NCBI RefSeq assembly: GCF_000204055.1
Contig: NW_006768793.1
Location: 711,983-775,982, forward strand
Reading direction: 5' to 3'
From: Melampsora larici-populina 98AG31
Lineage: Eukaryota > Basidiomycota > Pucciniomycetes > Pucciniales > Melampsoraceae
Length of the DNA: 64,000 nucleotides
Every line of letters begins with the position of its first letter. Position 1 is the first letter of the stretch. Positions 36,501 through 47,152 of the stretch are shown piece after piece. The notes beneath the pieces were generated by a model. That model did not search any database and was not told the origin of the DNA. It worked only from the letters and a program-made list of their open reading frames with translations. The translations under genes and the position numbers were made by a program.

Positions 36501-38179
36501 GTCTTTGTGCATTTCTTGCAACTTCAAGTAAAAGACTCTCGCGAGAAGATCAGGCCGGTCTTCAGCCTTTTGGCCAGGTAGCAGCGCCCGGGTGACCTCC
36601 GGCCAATTCGGATTAGCGGTCATAGTGATGAAAAGGCTTGGATGCCCAAAGCGTTTGACCAAAGACATCGCATCGTGATAAAGTTCATGCATCGCCCTCG
36701 CCCCACCAACAAATGAGGAAGGCAAGATGATATTACGGCCAATGGCGAAGTCGTCATTGTGCAGTCCTTCGGCAGCTCCGTTGTACAGTTCAGCGCGAAG
36801 TTTGGGTTGATTTAAACGAAAATACTTCAATCTTTGATGAGACCCACTGTATACATGTCCACCGCGTATTCTTGCAACAAACGCCCCCCCCTGAGGATAG
36901 CCGAAAATTTGCCTGGACGTTCAAATAATTGATACGCGCAATGTTCGGATCGACTAACTTTGCCAGTTGGACCTGTTTCAACCCGCAGTTATATGTCAAA
37001 GGGTATATTGATAAAGGATCGTTGGCAGAGAAATAACTCACGCCTTGAAGCAGGATTGCGATAATGCTCGTCCCATCCGTGCGATCCATGCATGAAAAGG
37101 ACGGGGTACCTCAGGGCGAAATAGGTTGTGTTCAGCTCTGAGATTCGCCGCAACAGCCCGCTTTTCCTGTGTAGGATGATGTCACGATCAGTAGATCCTA
37201 CTTCCCCGTCTCCTTCTATTATTGCCGCAACCTGATTACACGTAGGGAAATTGTAACGATTTTTGTCCCGGTTCCCAATCGCCAGCGATTTGATTTTTAT
37301 CGTCCTGATTTGGGACCCGTTTGCCACTTGTTCGGAAGATTTATAAAGCTTGGCAAACGGGTTCTTTGCGTATAAGAAGCGTTGCAATTTCTTTAAGATA
37401 ATTGGTCGGAGTCCGCCTCCCGCTGCTTTTGACCGAGCAGCGGCTTCGCCATCGGCTTGATCACCTCCCATGAAGATCTGTGCGAATTTCTTAGGCTGCC
37501 CGTCAGGTGGTAGCAGGGCGCCGATATTGTGACTCAATTGCCCAAAAATGCGGTATGTCCATGTCCCTCCATTGCCGGCGACCGTCTTGTCTGTCTTCAC
37601 TCCATTTGAAGTAAAAGACACAGCATTGTTGTAAGCTCGAATATGCTTGCAAAAGTGCCTTGAATCTGTGCAGTTATCAAAGTCAGCATTGCTCATCTCC
37701 TGGAAAGATGACTGCCTACCTTCGTCAGTGCCCGTCAGCAGGTCTTGGAGAAATTGAGGCGACAGTTTGTTCTCCAGATCATCGCTTGGTAACGCGACTG
37801 CCCGCTTCTGGCAACAGGCTGAATAATTCGCTTCATCCGCTTTCCAGTAGTCTTGTGTGCGTTCGCCGCGCCAATGCAAAGCGTTACATGCGGTACAGGG
37901 ATCGTCGCAGTCGCCAATGTCAAGAGGCATCTCGTTTGGAAACCGGGTCCTCAAGCTTTCTTCCGACAACTGTGATGGATTTCGAGCTGCAGGGCCGTTG
38001 GAGGCGGCTGGAAACAATGACGCCATGCTAAAAGCTGGCGATGCTGAAATTAACGTGAGCGCTTGCCGTCCTTCGTATTCAAGCTTCTCTGAGTGGTGCC
38101 GCGTTGCCTGATCAAAATGAATGCGAGGATGTTCACGGAAGATAGTTTGAGGCGACTTTGAGGTGTAACGTAGCCGCAA
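33596..38179 (-). pseudogene. Helitron Rep-helicase (RepHel), nearly intact with frameshifts
   Basis: The N-terminal part is 38179-37042 (no ATG at the open end; first internal ATG at 38026). It has a zinc-binding CTACNALHW, YRIFGQLSHNIGALLP and RYPVLFMHGSHGW. A GTGAGT donor at 37041 and acceptor at 36891 bound an intron. The middle exon, to 35921, has the Rep HUH motif QKRGAPHAHTVLI (about 36440) and the tyrosine motif VKYLYKYIAKGHDR. After a second intron (35920-35869) the last exon, 35868-33596, is a PIF1/RecD-type helicase: Walker A GPGGCGKT, VWDEIAM, FLGDFRQTLPVV, TINKSQGQTLNQV. Between 36890 and 36840 the frame shifts twice: at an 8-base G run just after the acceptor, and between LLQEYAVDMYT and HQRLKYFRLNQ. 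The copy is therefore probably disabled, unless these are sequencing errors. Confidence 0.88.
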
Positions 38180-38559
38180 GCTCGTACCACCAACGTTTAT
38201 CAGTCAGATGAGAAGTCTGTGAGAGGATTATATTCGGGCCAGTCCAGAAGGCTAGTATAGAGCCTGGGCCAAGTATTTGCAAAATCGACCGAGGCAGGGT
38301 ACATCCCATCATCCTATAAGCATCGAGAGCTCCATGGGGTTGCGAAAGGCCAGGCCAATCAAATTAGCTCTGTTGGCTGGGCTAGGGACTTTGTTGACTT
38401 GGTCCAGCTCTAAATCGCGGTACGGTCAAATTACATTTCACACCAAAGAGAGACAACAGTTCCATAACACTTGTACTACATTATCTCGAGCCTCTGACAT
38501 CATGGAAGACAAAAATGATCATATGAAACGGTAACAAAACAAACTTGGCCGCGGTTCCA

Positions 38560-39871
38560 TCACGCTCCTCGAGGACGCCTCGGTACTCGACCGGCTTGGG
38601 TTCCACGGCCAGTACTTGTGCCTTGAGCGGGGGGCTCAAAAGCGTCTTCGAACTCGTTGTCGAAGTTATCTTCGTCAATCTCCTCCTCTTGCTCGACCGG
38701 AGCTGGGGCACGGCCCTTACTCTTGGTGTTCGCCGTGCCGCGTTTCTTCACCGGTGTGGTGATGGCTTCTTCGACTACATCACCCTCGTCCAGGTTCGCA
38801 TCGGGTCCATCTTCAGCTATAGCCGCCGCTGGCCTCACACGGCCTTTTGCCTTACCTGCTGGGGCAGTTCGTTTTTTAGGCGTAACCGGGGCCGGCTTGG
38901 TAGGCGTGCTGTTGTGCCTGAGGTTTCAACATCAGCTATGAACGGCCAAGGCAATAACGTCAACTCACTTAGCTGGTTTCACACGACCTGTTGGCGTTAC
39001 TTGAGCGCCGGCTGCCGCCTTCTTCTTGGTAACCGACTGGTGACCGCTAGCAATGTTAATCCCCGTCACCTTTGCGCCCTCGGCGATGCGCTTTAGTCAG
39101 CCTGAGCACCCAGAGTATCTAAATAAATGCGAAATGTGGACTCACATCCACGATCCAACGGTTGTGCTCTGCATTCCAATCGACAATGTACCCATGGGCC
39201 AGGGTCTCCTTACCTTCCTGGATCAAGCCCTGGGTCTTCTTCAAGTTTGGTGTGGGTCGCATACGGTACTCGACTTCGAATTCGTGAGTTGACTTGTCCT
39301 GTGGCCACAAATGAATTAATTAGTGCAACATACGCTTTGCACAACGCAGGGAAACCTGACCTCTGGTCTGTAGTCCGTATGTTTCATGACAAACACCAAA
39401 ATTGCCGCATCGGAGTTGAGGTCGGCTATCTCCGTCTTTGCTGCTACTATGCCGAAACCTGAAGCTGCCGTGTTGTCGTGTAGCCTCCCAATAAATGTCT
39501 CTGATGGGCCTGAATCGATCTTGTGGATTGGATCGAAGTAGATTTGAAAGTCCGCACAGTCGGGTGCTGGGATCATCCGACCTTTGATTGTGTAGCATCG
39601 TTCGTCGCCGACTTCGTGCTCAGTGGCCGAATAGCCGGTCAAGATACCATTGTATTCACGTTCGTTGGCGTTGTCCCATCCATTGCACGTGATAGAGACG
39701 GTTGAGTTCCTCCAGGTAAAGCTTAGGTTGTTGAGTGAAGCAAGCTTTCATGGTGTGTTAGTATCAGCTGGCTACGTAAGCCGAATTGGAACGTACTATC
39801 TCTGAAACTTCGACTACGCCTGAAACGTTCAATGGGTGAGACTTTTTTGATGGCGTATTGCTTCCAGACAT
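38560..39871 (-). CDS. Helitron accessory protein 1 (unknown, OB-fold-like guess)
   Basis: Five exons: 39871-39797, 39744-39361, 39298-39146, 39090-38969 and 38917-38560. All are in frame with GT-AG introns, 363 aa. Residues 1 to about 205 look globular and beta-rich (SITCNGWDNANE, GILTGYSATEHE, CYTIKGRMIPAP, GFGIVAAKTEI, YIVDWNAEHNRWIVD). The last 160 residues are a flexible tail of Lys/Ala/Pro followed by acidic runs (VEQEEEIDEDNFDNEFEDAF), with basic clusters suited to nuclear import. It is a paralogue of the next gene upstream. I know no named family. A single-strand DNA-binding role is inferred only from the beta-rich pattern and its place in a rolling-circle element. Confidence 0.68.
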
Positions 39872-40991
39872 GATATTGTTCAGTGTGATTCAGGGGCGGA
39901 AGCTGATGAGGTACGGGCAGAGCCGAGCGGAGACAGTTACACAGTGAGTGTTATGCGTTGGACAGTGTAATGGTGTGGTTCCAGTTTGTAACGTATGCGG
40001 AAGTGATAGATTCGAAGTGTGGAATGTTTAATACTTCGGCTGGTCTTATATAAGAGACCGGCAAACTGATTCCGTTGTTATTATTGTTGAGAGGCAAATG
40101 GCGTGCCAACCTAAAGATCCGGAAGTCGAACCGCTCAAAGGCGAGACTCATACTGCGATATGTCATTGAAATGGCGTTGGTCTACGCGTCGAGCTGACGC
40201 CCCAGATTCAGGAACAGTCTCAGGCCCATTCGATCAAAGGCTAGCGTTCAAGAATAGAACAGCTTCCAATAGCAATCGGGGACGTGGGTAGTCAGCTCTG
40301 CATTCTAATATGGACTACTGATTTTAATGACGACTAACGGTTGGTTCCTTCCACCTCTTCCTAGTACCCAATGGGTCACAATCAGGACCCGTTCAATGAA
40401 TATCTAGCGAAGGCCAGCGGGTATCCTTGAGCGTCAACTGCTTGATCCCATGACGTGAGCGTGGCCTGGTATCCATTGGTCTCAGCGTTGCACAGGTCAG
40501 TTTTAATTATTCGATTATTGTTGAGACGCAATTGATGAGGTCTTACTCCAGCCCAAACGTCGCATGTCCCTACTGAGAAAGTGGTTCCCTTCTGTGTTCA
40601 GATTGTCAGGGATTTAGCATTGTTCTAGATCTTGGATGACCAACGAATGATGATATCTGGGGTCCTCGCGGTGGTCCCAGAGAAAACACACAAAATGCTT
40701 TGCATTTGAGAGGGGAGGGTCGGGTAACATGCTTTATGACACAAAAGCCCTGGTCAATGCTGGCCCCGAGTCACAATCGATTTCGCGAAAATTTACACAT
40801 GGCTGAGAATGTATGTACAATTGAAGGACGTGAAGACGAAATTTTTACAAAGTGATAACATCAAAAGCACACTAAGCCAGGATGGGATGCTTTTCAAGAC
40901 CTGACGGGGGCCAGGCCTCGCAGGCGTCTGCTCCGCTTCGCCGGCTGCCTGATTGGTCTCGACTTGGGCCTTCGCTGGTCTGGAGGTCGAA

Positions 40992-42151
40992 TCATGAAGA
41001 TCTCTGTGGTCTGTTATATACGGTCAGCGGTTGAAATCGGAGAATCAGAGTGTTAAAGCGCACATTTATATCCCAGGTGTTGGTTTCTGCATGGTGACCA
41101 ACCACATTGCCGCGCAATGCAATGAGATTGCCGACTGACAGGTCGTCGAGTGTTAAGCCTGAGGCGATGTTATTGTCTATCAGATAATTGGCACAAAAAT
41201 CTACCCGGCGCTTGCCCTGTAAGGTAATAATTAGCCTCGTGGTGGGATTCAAGCGGGCAAATGTTCGTCTCACCGTTGTCTCCTTGCCGCGGTGAAGGAC
41301 TTTGATGACTTCAATCGCGGTGCGGTCGTGTGGCACGCGACGCAGAGACCATTCCAGTATTTGGCCAACTCCTTGCGCGGTGACCTTGTTGAGAAGTGGA
41401 TGGAGACGAATTTCGGCGGAATCTATAATGATTGTGTTTTCTGGTTCCTCGAAAAGAGTTGAGACGGTATCGCATCCTGCTGAGACTGGACCCTCGATTT
41501 TGTATGCGTGATTTTTCTTGATTTGCGTATTAGCCGATTTGGTAGCGATGAGAATTTTTATGCCTGTGAGGGTACCGCGATCCAAGATCACGTCACTCTG
41601 GAAGTGTTTGTATATTGAATTAGGGCTAGGATCATTCGAATCGACCTGTGAGGCAATGTCAGTATCAGAGCCAGTTTGTAAATGGGATCTACATACTTGT
41701 TCTCTGGTCCAGAAGAGGCAGCTGAAACGTAGAGGTAATCCAGCAGAAAGGTGGGATCGCATAGTTGTGAGGAATTGCTGTTTTGATCGTTTATCGGGAG
41801 CGAAGGTATGTTGCACTTTGTTGGTAGCGATTTATTATTTGGCAGGTTATTGATGAGAAAACTCTGCTATTTAACATGGACAGAAGTCGAGGTTGGAGGC
41901 AATGTAAGAGCACATCTGATACGCCCACGTCAGGGTCTGCTGGTTGAAGAGAGGATGCCTGGGTCAGAATTTCGATTATTGGCATCATATGTCAGCAATT
42001 TAGCTGCAGACAGTTGATCAAAAATGTCCAGAGCGGGCGTGTCTGGATGAGCTGGCCAAGTTGTATAGACGGTCAATAGGTGTTGAGTTTGGTGGTCTAA
42101 CATCGATTGGTAGCGAGCGTGGGCGAAATGGACCACATTGGTTCGTGACAT
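40992..42151 (-). CDS. Helitron accessory protein 2 (paralogue of protein 1)
   Basis: The last exon, 41645-40992 (217 aa plus stop), is secure. An exon ending at 41697 (FSCLFWTREQ, donor GTATGT) joins it in phase. The first exon probably starts at ATG 42151 (MSRTNVVHFAHARYQSML), but the junction between it and the 41.8-kb exon was not resolved, so the N-terminus is provisional. Shared with protein 1 in the same order are an LTG turn, a YxIxG strand (HAYKIEGPV here, CYTIKGRMI there) and an AExNxW motif (AETNTWDIN here, AEHNRWIVD there). It lacks the long acidic tail. Function unknown; its position just inside the 5' end suggests the Helitron promoter drives it. Confidence 0.55.
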
Positions 42152-42344
42152 CGAGGGCCTCCGCAAAACTTTGTAGAATGGGCGATATAGGAATCAAATC
42201 AGACTGGATGCATTGGTAATTGGGTAGCATGGCCCTGTTGTTTGCAAGGGATGTAGTATTCATAGCGTTTGTGTTGGGAGGGAAAGGTATGCAGGACGTG
42301 TGAGACACGATTGAATAAGGGGGTGTCGACGGATGAATGAAAGC

Positions 42345-42522
42345 GAGTTGATGGTCGCTCTGGATGGGGATCATGAGGTCATGATTAGGGAAGATGAGGG
42401 GCGGGCACGGCGAATGCGACGGTGCTTCGTTGTGAGTTGATGGTCGCTCTGGCTGGGAATCATGAGATCATGATTGGAGAAGTTGAGGGGCGGGCACGGC
42501 GAATGCAACAGTGCTTCGTTGT
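42345..42522. repeat. 89-bp tandem duplication near the Helitron 5' end
   Basis: Two adjacent 89-bp copies (42345-42433 and 42434-42522), about 90 percent identical, each running from GAGTTGATGGTCGCTCTGG to GTGCTTCGTTGT. They lie 26 bp inside the TC terminus and upstream of the first accessory gene, where a promoter or Rep-binding iterons would be expected. Confidence 0.85.
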
Positions 42523-42738
42523 TAAGCCTTGTGCCTTTATATTATAGATAATCTCGCCAAATCGCTGTACGGTGCGCAAAGCTTTTGGGATTTTACACAA
42601 TTATGGGAATACAGCTTTCACTCCTCCGTTGTCTGGGGAATTACAGACAATCGAATCGGGCTAATTTGCTCACCACGGTGGTGATGCTCTTTGTCCATAA
42701 ATTACGAACTTTATTATTGTACTTCCAGACCTCGTGAT

Positions 42739-42989
42739 ATGCTCACATCCCGAGTTAGCACGATGGACCCGCAAGAGCGAGAAGTCCTCAACTTTATCCT
42801 CCAGATTCCCTCCAACCTCAATCCGTACGATGCGGTGGCTCAGCACTTCCTGGGTCTCCTGAACGTAAGGGTATTGATTTTCTGTGTCCTTCGTTAGACT
42901 TGCTGATTCTATGATCATGACAGCTTACTCCGCTGGCACACTGGGTCAGCGCGATGCAGTGGTTTACAATGGTCTTATGTGTAGTGTAA
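42739..42989 (+). CDS. Small hypothetical two-exon ORF
   Basis: Exons 42739-42864 and 42924-42989 join in frame (GTAAGG donor, ATGACAG acceptor) to 63 aa. The likely initiator is either the ATG at 42739 or the one at 42763 (MDPQEREVLNFILQIPSNL). No motif is recognised. It starts 190 bp outside the Helitron and points away from it. It could be the 5' remnant of a gene cut off by the Harbinger element downstream. Confidence 0.35.
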
Positions 42990-43277
42990 ATTTGAGTCTT
43001 GCTTATATATATTTACCGGTGGTCAGATGAACTAATAAGTCTTCGTTCTTGGAGAGCTAGCATGTTACTGCAAGCTTTAAATCTTCTGCGCTTACGCCTA
43101 CTAGCACATGGATGGAAGTTGTATTCATTCTCACGGAGTGCGTGTCTCCGCCAGCCTCGTTGAACAAAGTATCTCTTGACTAACCGCACAGTGAACCTTT
43201 GTAAAAAAAGTTGGTTTAATCCAAATCGAGTTCGCTGATTTGATAAGCTTGGTACTAGCACTATGGCCTTTGTGTAA

Positions 43278-44044
43278 GAGCACCCACTATGGTGGGCATG
43301 ATTTATCGTAGATTTTGCGTTCCTGAGCGCCAAATTTGATGATGCGTGTAACAACTAAATTGTTAAACGCATGAATTCCACTATGGGATGATGTAACATC
43401 TGCTTTACCAAAGATAAATCACTGTGGATCGACCAGATCCACAGTGGTCTAATTTTGAAATGAAATAACTTATCTTTCATAAATTTCATCCAAAAAAAAT
43501 CACCAAATGCCTGCTCCGAGCTCCTTGAAAAAGAAATCGAACGTCTTTTGAAGTCTTCAAACAACGATGACGAGCAGCAGGACTATGACCAGTTGGTCTT
43601 TGACGGCCTCTTCAATGAGCTCCCACCACCGCCACCCCTTCCTCATACTCGTATACGTATAGATGGAGACCGTGTTGCTCGCGGTCAGCAACTTTACAAT
43701 GACTACTTCGCACCAAATGCCAGATACGAATCGAAATTCGAACGTCGATTTTGAATGAGTTTTAAAATTCGAACTTTGAAGTTCAGGTGTTGAAGTTTGA
43801 GGATGAGGTTTGAAGGAATGAATTGTGATGTTTTGTAGTTTGGGGTTTTGAAAACTACAGTTGTTGACCGATTATCCTACGATAAATCAAGTCGTAGCTG
43901 TTCGTAGATTTAAACATGGGGAAAGCAAGATTTGATGCAGTCGTAGGGACTGCAAGTCTAAAACAGGTCCATAGTGGACCTGTCTAGATTTTAGCACTAA
44001 ACTTACGATAAATCACCGAGTTACCGCAACCATAGTGGGTGCTC
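43278..44044 (+). mobile_element. Non-autonomous PIF/Harbinger transposon, 767 bp
   Basis: The perfect TIR GAGCACCCACTATGGT at the left is mirrored at the right, with TAA direct repeats at 43275-43277 and 44045-44047. Inside, on the plus strand, a frame at about 43500-43754 reads RGQQLYNDYFAPNARYESKF and then stops. This resembles the N-terminus of Harbinger-type DDE nucleases (the YFxxNxxYxxxxFxRRF lead-in). The catalytic DDE domain is missing, so it is an internal deletion derivative of an autonomous element. Confidence 0.9.
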
Positions 44045-44059
44045 TAAGCCTCCTACTTT

Positions 44060-45700
44060 TATGTATGAGTGTTTGCCCTCAAAATTCGAGTTACCGCCTT
44101 CTCACAGACCACTTTCGCATTGATCCGTCGAATTGATGCCTACTCAGTGGTTATCGTGGACATCATCCTTTTGCAGCTAAGCTCGGCTGGAAAGATAGAT
44201 ATGTCTGGGGAAATAATTCTCTTCGGTTGCAAGTTCCTTGTGGCCGAGATTGGTTCTTGGTGAGTTGCACGTAAATGAGAAGAGCTATACTTCATCTTTT
44301 CTATCAGTCTTCAAAGTAGTTTCTGATGGTCATTGTCTCGCGCGTGTTTCTTTCGGATCAGGTGCGCGCATTAAAGTCCTTTAAGCCTGAACTCGGATCG
44401 ACCTCATGCTTATGATCCCATTTTTATCCGCAAATAGCCTTTGTCTGGGTCTGCGCCTGCCACTGCGCCGCCCATCTGCACACATCGCCATCAAGGGTCA
44501 CCAGAGACAAAGCTTCCAAGACAACTTTGAATCCGATCGTCCGATGGGGTATGAACACGACTTATGTCGCAGTCGTAGTGGTTTCAATTTGTCAGTTTCT
44601 TCAACGAGTTTATCTATATCCCTTAATCTTCATCCGTAGGACTGAAGAGCTTATCTTCACCTTAATTGAAATCTAAGTCTTTGTGCTGTACTGCTACATC
44701 GGCGCCAATACGGAGTACAATAAAGCAAAATCAATTTTGCACGGTATTGTAGATGACCTTCATTCTAAAGCACCTCAATTCAACCCCAAAACATATAGCC
44801 CCCTTGTCATGTTGAAGCAGTTGGCACCAGCAAAGGCTATGTTGTCTCATATCGTGAGTCAAGTGGATCTATCATCTGATTTTCACTCTCCATGTACATC
44901 ATCCACTCATTGTCCTTACTCTGCCTCGCACCAGCATCAAGTTGCTCGCTCAACGCGACATGGAATCATCTGTTATTATGCGATCTTGATCCTCCTCAAT
45001 TTGGTAAATCCTAAGATTCCCGTTTTCCTCTATGATTGAGAGGTCTCAAGAGTAACGGTTTTTTTCTCTTATCTACTCGCAAGCTTTATATCCCGCTGTT
45101 CATCTACTCTCTTAGATATATTTATACACAATCTGAATTCGAGAGAAAACTATGCTGTGCTTTGAAGGATGTTGAAGGTGAATCATGTGAAAAACTAGAA
45201 AGAAAATTCTTCAAAAGCCAAAATAGCAGGAGAGCCATTCTGTTGCAGGCCGTCGCTTGGTTTCTTGCTACCTTCTCAGAACTTGCCATACTTACCGCTC
45301 AAGTCAGTGACTGTGATCCCGAATTCTATCTGTTTGATACCAAGCTTAATCTGCGTGAAAGTTTTCTGATTCACTATGCATACTTTTAGCTTTGCTTTAG
45401 GGGTGATGGATTCTTGAAAGACGCCAAGTGGATAAGACTTACTTTAGTTGTAGGTTGATTTTTCCTGGATGATTCATTGATCTGCCATGATTTGCTGATA
45501 CTTTCATTAAATAGGGATTGCATTTACCCCCAGCAATCTTGGGAAACATGTGCGTAGACAATTTCGAAACATTCCTTCCAAATTCTACCTCTCGAGTAAA
45601 CAGTTGACGATGATTGGCAATGATGTAGTATTCTTGTAAATCTGATTGCGCGTTGTAGCAAAAAAAAGTCAAGTCACGCAGATTTCAATGCAAGCACTCA
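44060..45700. other. Unidentified region with possible degraded coding sequence
   Basis: Plus-strand ORFs at 44683-45039 (contains FNPKTYSPLVMLKQLAPAKA) and 45036-45389 (contains NSRRAILLQAVAWFLATFSE) look protein-like, but splice joints between them could not be fixed and no family is recognised. They may be exons of one decayed gene. Confidence 0.3.
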
Positions 45701-45734
45701 TTATTGGATTGGACGCTGTAAAGTACCTAGCTCT

Positions 45735-46079
45735 GTGGGGCATTTCGACAAGCAAGGACCGGAGACCATGAGATCACGTAGCTCCGATGAACCGCTTGGT
45801 AAGCTAGGGTCGGAGATCTTGACAGCACGAAGTTCCCATGAACCACTTGATCAGCGAGGATTGGAGGTCTTCAGAGCAAGCAATTTGCTTGAACCGCTTA
45901 ATCAGCTAGGGTCGGAGGTCTTGAGAGCACATAGTACCGATGGACCACCAAACACTCCTGAGGGATCATCCCACAAGGAGAAATTGGTGGGCTTGGTGGA
46001 TATATACACGGATCTACAACCACAAGAGTCTCATCAAACACAATGTGTGGATGGCACAACAACTGGGACTTCAAAGTAA
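45735..46079 (+). CDS. ORF with four 17-residue tandem repeats
   Basis: The ORF ends at TAA 46079. The frame is open upstream without an ATG, and the listed start is a GTG, so a 5' exon is likely missing. Residues 1 to about 75 are four copies of a 51-bp unit with consensus (D/N)QxGxEVxRAxSxxEPL, diverged at the DNA level. The rest is a hydrophilic tail. There is no known domain and no signal sequence in the visible part. Clean 51-bp periodicity without stops argues for past selection as protein. Confidence 0.4.
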   Translation: MGHFDKQGPETMRSRSSDEPLGKLGSEILTARSSHEPLDQRGLEVFRASNLLEPLNQLGSEVLRAHSTDGPPNTPEGSSHKEKLVGLVDIYTDLQPQESHQTQCVDGTTTGTSK

Positions 46080-47150
46080 GTTGATCAAAATACTGGGCTA
46101 TCTCATCAATCTGACATAACCATTTGATTCATCAAAGGAACACGCATGGTAATAGTTCATATCAATCAATGGCCACACAAAGTCCTCACCAAGGGACTTT
46201 CTCTTGCAATGAATAAACGAAGTCAGACGGTCAAATGCACGTTTGATGAATTGAAACAGGTGGTCCCCGGCGATTATATCCTGTCTTTCCTGGTTTTTGG
46301 AATTTTGTCGAGACTGGGGCATCTGCGGAACGCTCTTCTTTGCCTTTCTTTCCTTCTTGACCCTTCAATGGGCTTGTTTCCCTTCCTTCCTTTCGTCTTG
46401 ATATTTCACGAGTCACCCAAAGTAATATAGATACCCGAAGCCATCTTGTGTTTTGCGAACCGTAAATGACCAACACTTCTTTACTCAGACATCTTGTATA
46501 ATTTCTTATAATCATCGACTCCCACCAGCTGCATACTCTGAGTCCACACCTGGGTTGAAAGTCTCTACCATCTAAACTCACGCTCTCTTCACTGTCTTCG
46601 CATCGTCTTTGTGTCTGCTTTCTTTCTTGATTTTGATTATTGATGCGTAAAATCTAACTCAAACATCTTATAGTTTCTTACAATCATCTCTCAACGCGCG
46701 CCTCTTCTCTGAGCAACCATGATTGGGCTAAGGTCCCCATAAATTACAGTTATGCTCTCTCCAACTCTACTATTAAAGTTGACATTCAGTGTAGTCAAGC
46801 CAGGGAGAACCTTACCAATGGGTTTGTATGATGCTCAAGCTGATTGAAGTGTGACTTGCAAGGCTCTTTTCATATGGCGCATGTTTTTTGTTACGTACAA
46901 GTATTCAGAAGTAATCTGCAAAGCACTGTGATTGCTACGTGACAGGCTTCATTTCCTAGCATGACGATATCCACCACTGGCGTATAAAAATGGTACAAGG
47001 GTTTGACTACAAGGTGTGGCTGAGATCGTATGGCACTTCAGCCACTAGTTCTGGCAACCATCCTGGGTGTTTGACATGTACAAACAGAATGACTTCACGA
47101 TGCTTTCAGGCATAATTGAGAAGACCCGCTCTTTCAACCATTGAGCTTGT
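46080..47150. other. No supported gene
   Basis: Two similar stretches (ACATCTTGTATAATTTCTTA near 46488 and ACATCTTATAGTTTCTTACA near 46668) form a loose direct repeat about 180 bp apart. No coding evidence. Confidence 0.35.
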
Positions 47151-47152
47151 GT

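Larger units (their letters stand above)
32165..42548 (-). mobile_element. Helitron, about 10.4 kb, with Rep-helicase and two accessory genes
   Basis: The 5' end on the minus strand is at 42548 and reads TCTATAATATAAAGGCAC, preceded by A, close to the TCTMTAnTAT starts known for Helitrons. The proposed 3' end is at 32165: the perfect palindrome GGGCGGCGCGCCGCCC (32174-32189), then AAGGC, CTCG and a T outside. CTCG departs from the usual CTRR, so this end is less sure than the other. In transcription order the element holds accessory gene 2 (42151-40992), accessory gene 1 (39871-38560) and the Rep-helicase (38179-33596). The block is visibly richer in G and C than its surroundings, which may reflect foreign origin or a different mutational history. 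Confidence 0.75.

Noticed and set aside
42018..42374. 118-codon minus-strand ORF starting MIPIQSDHQLAF
   Set aside because: It begins inside the tandem repeat, has no motif and overlaps the better-supported start of accessory protein 2 in another frame.
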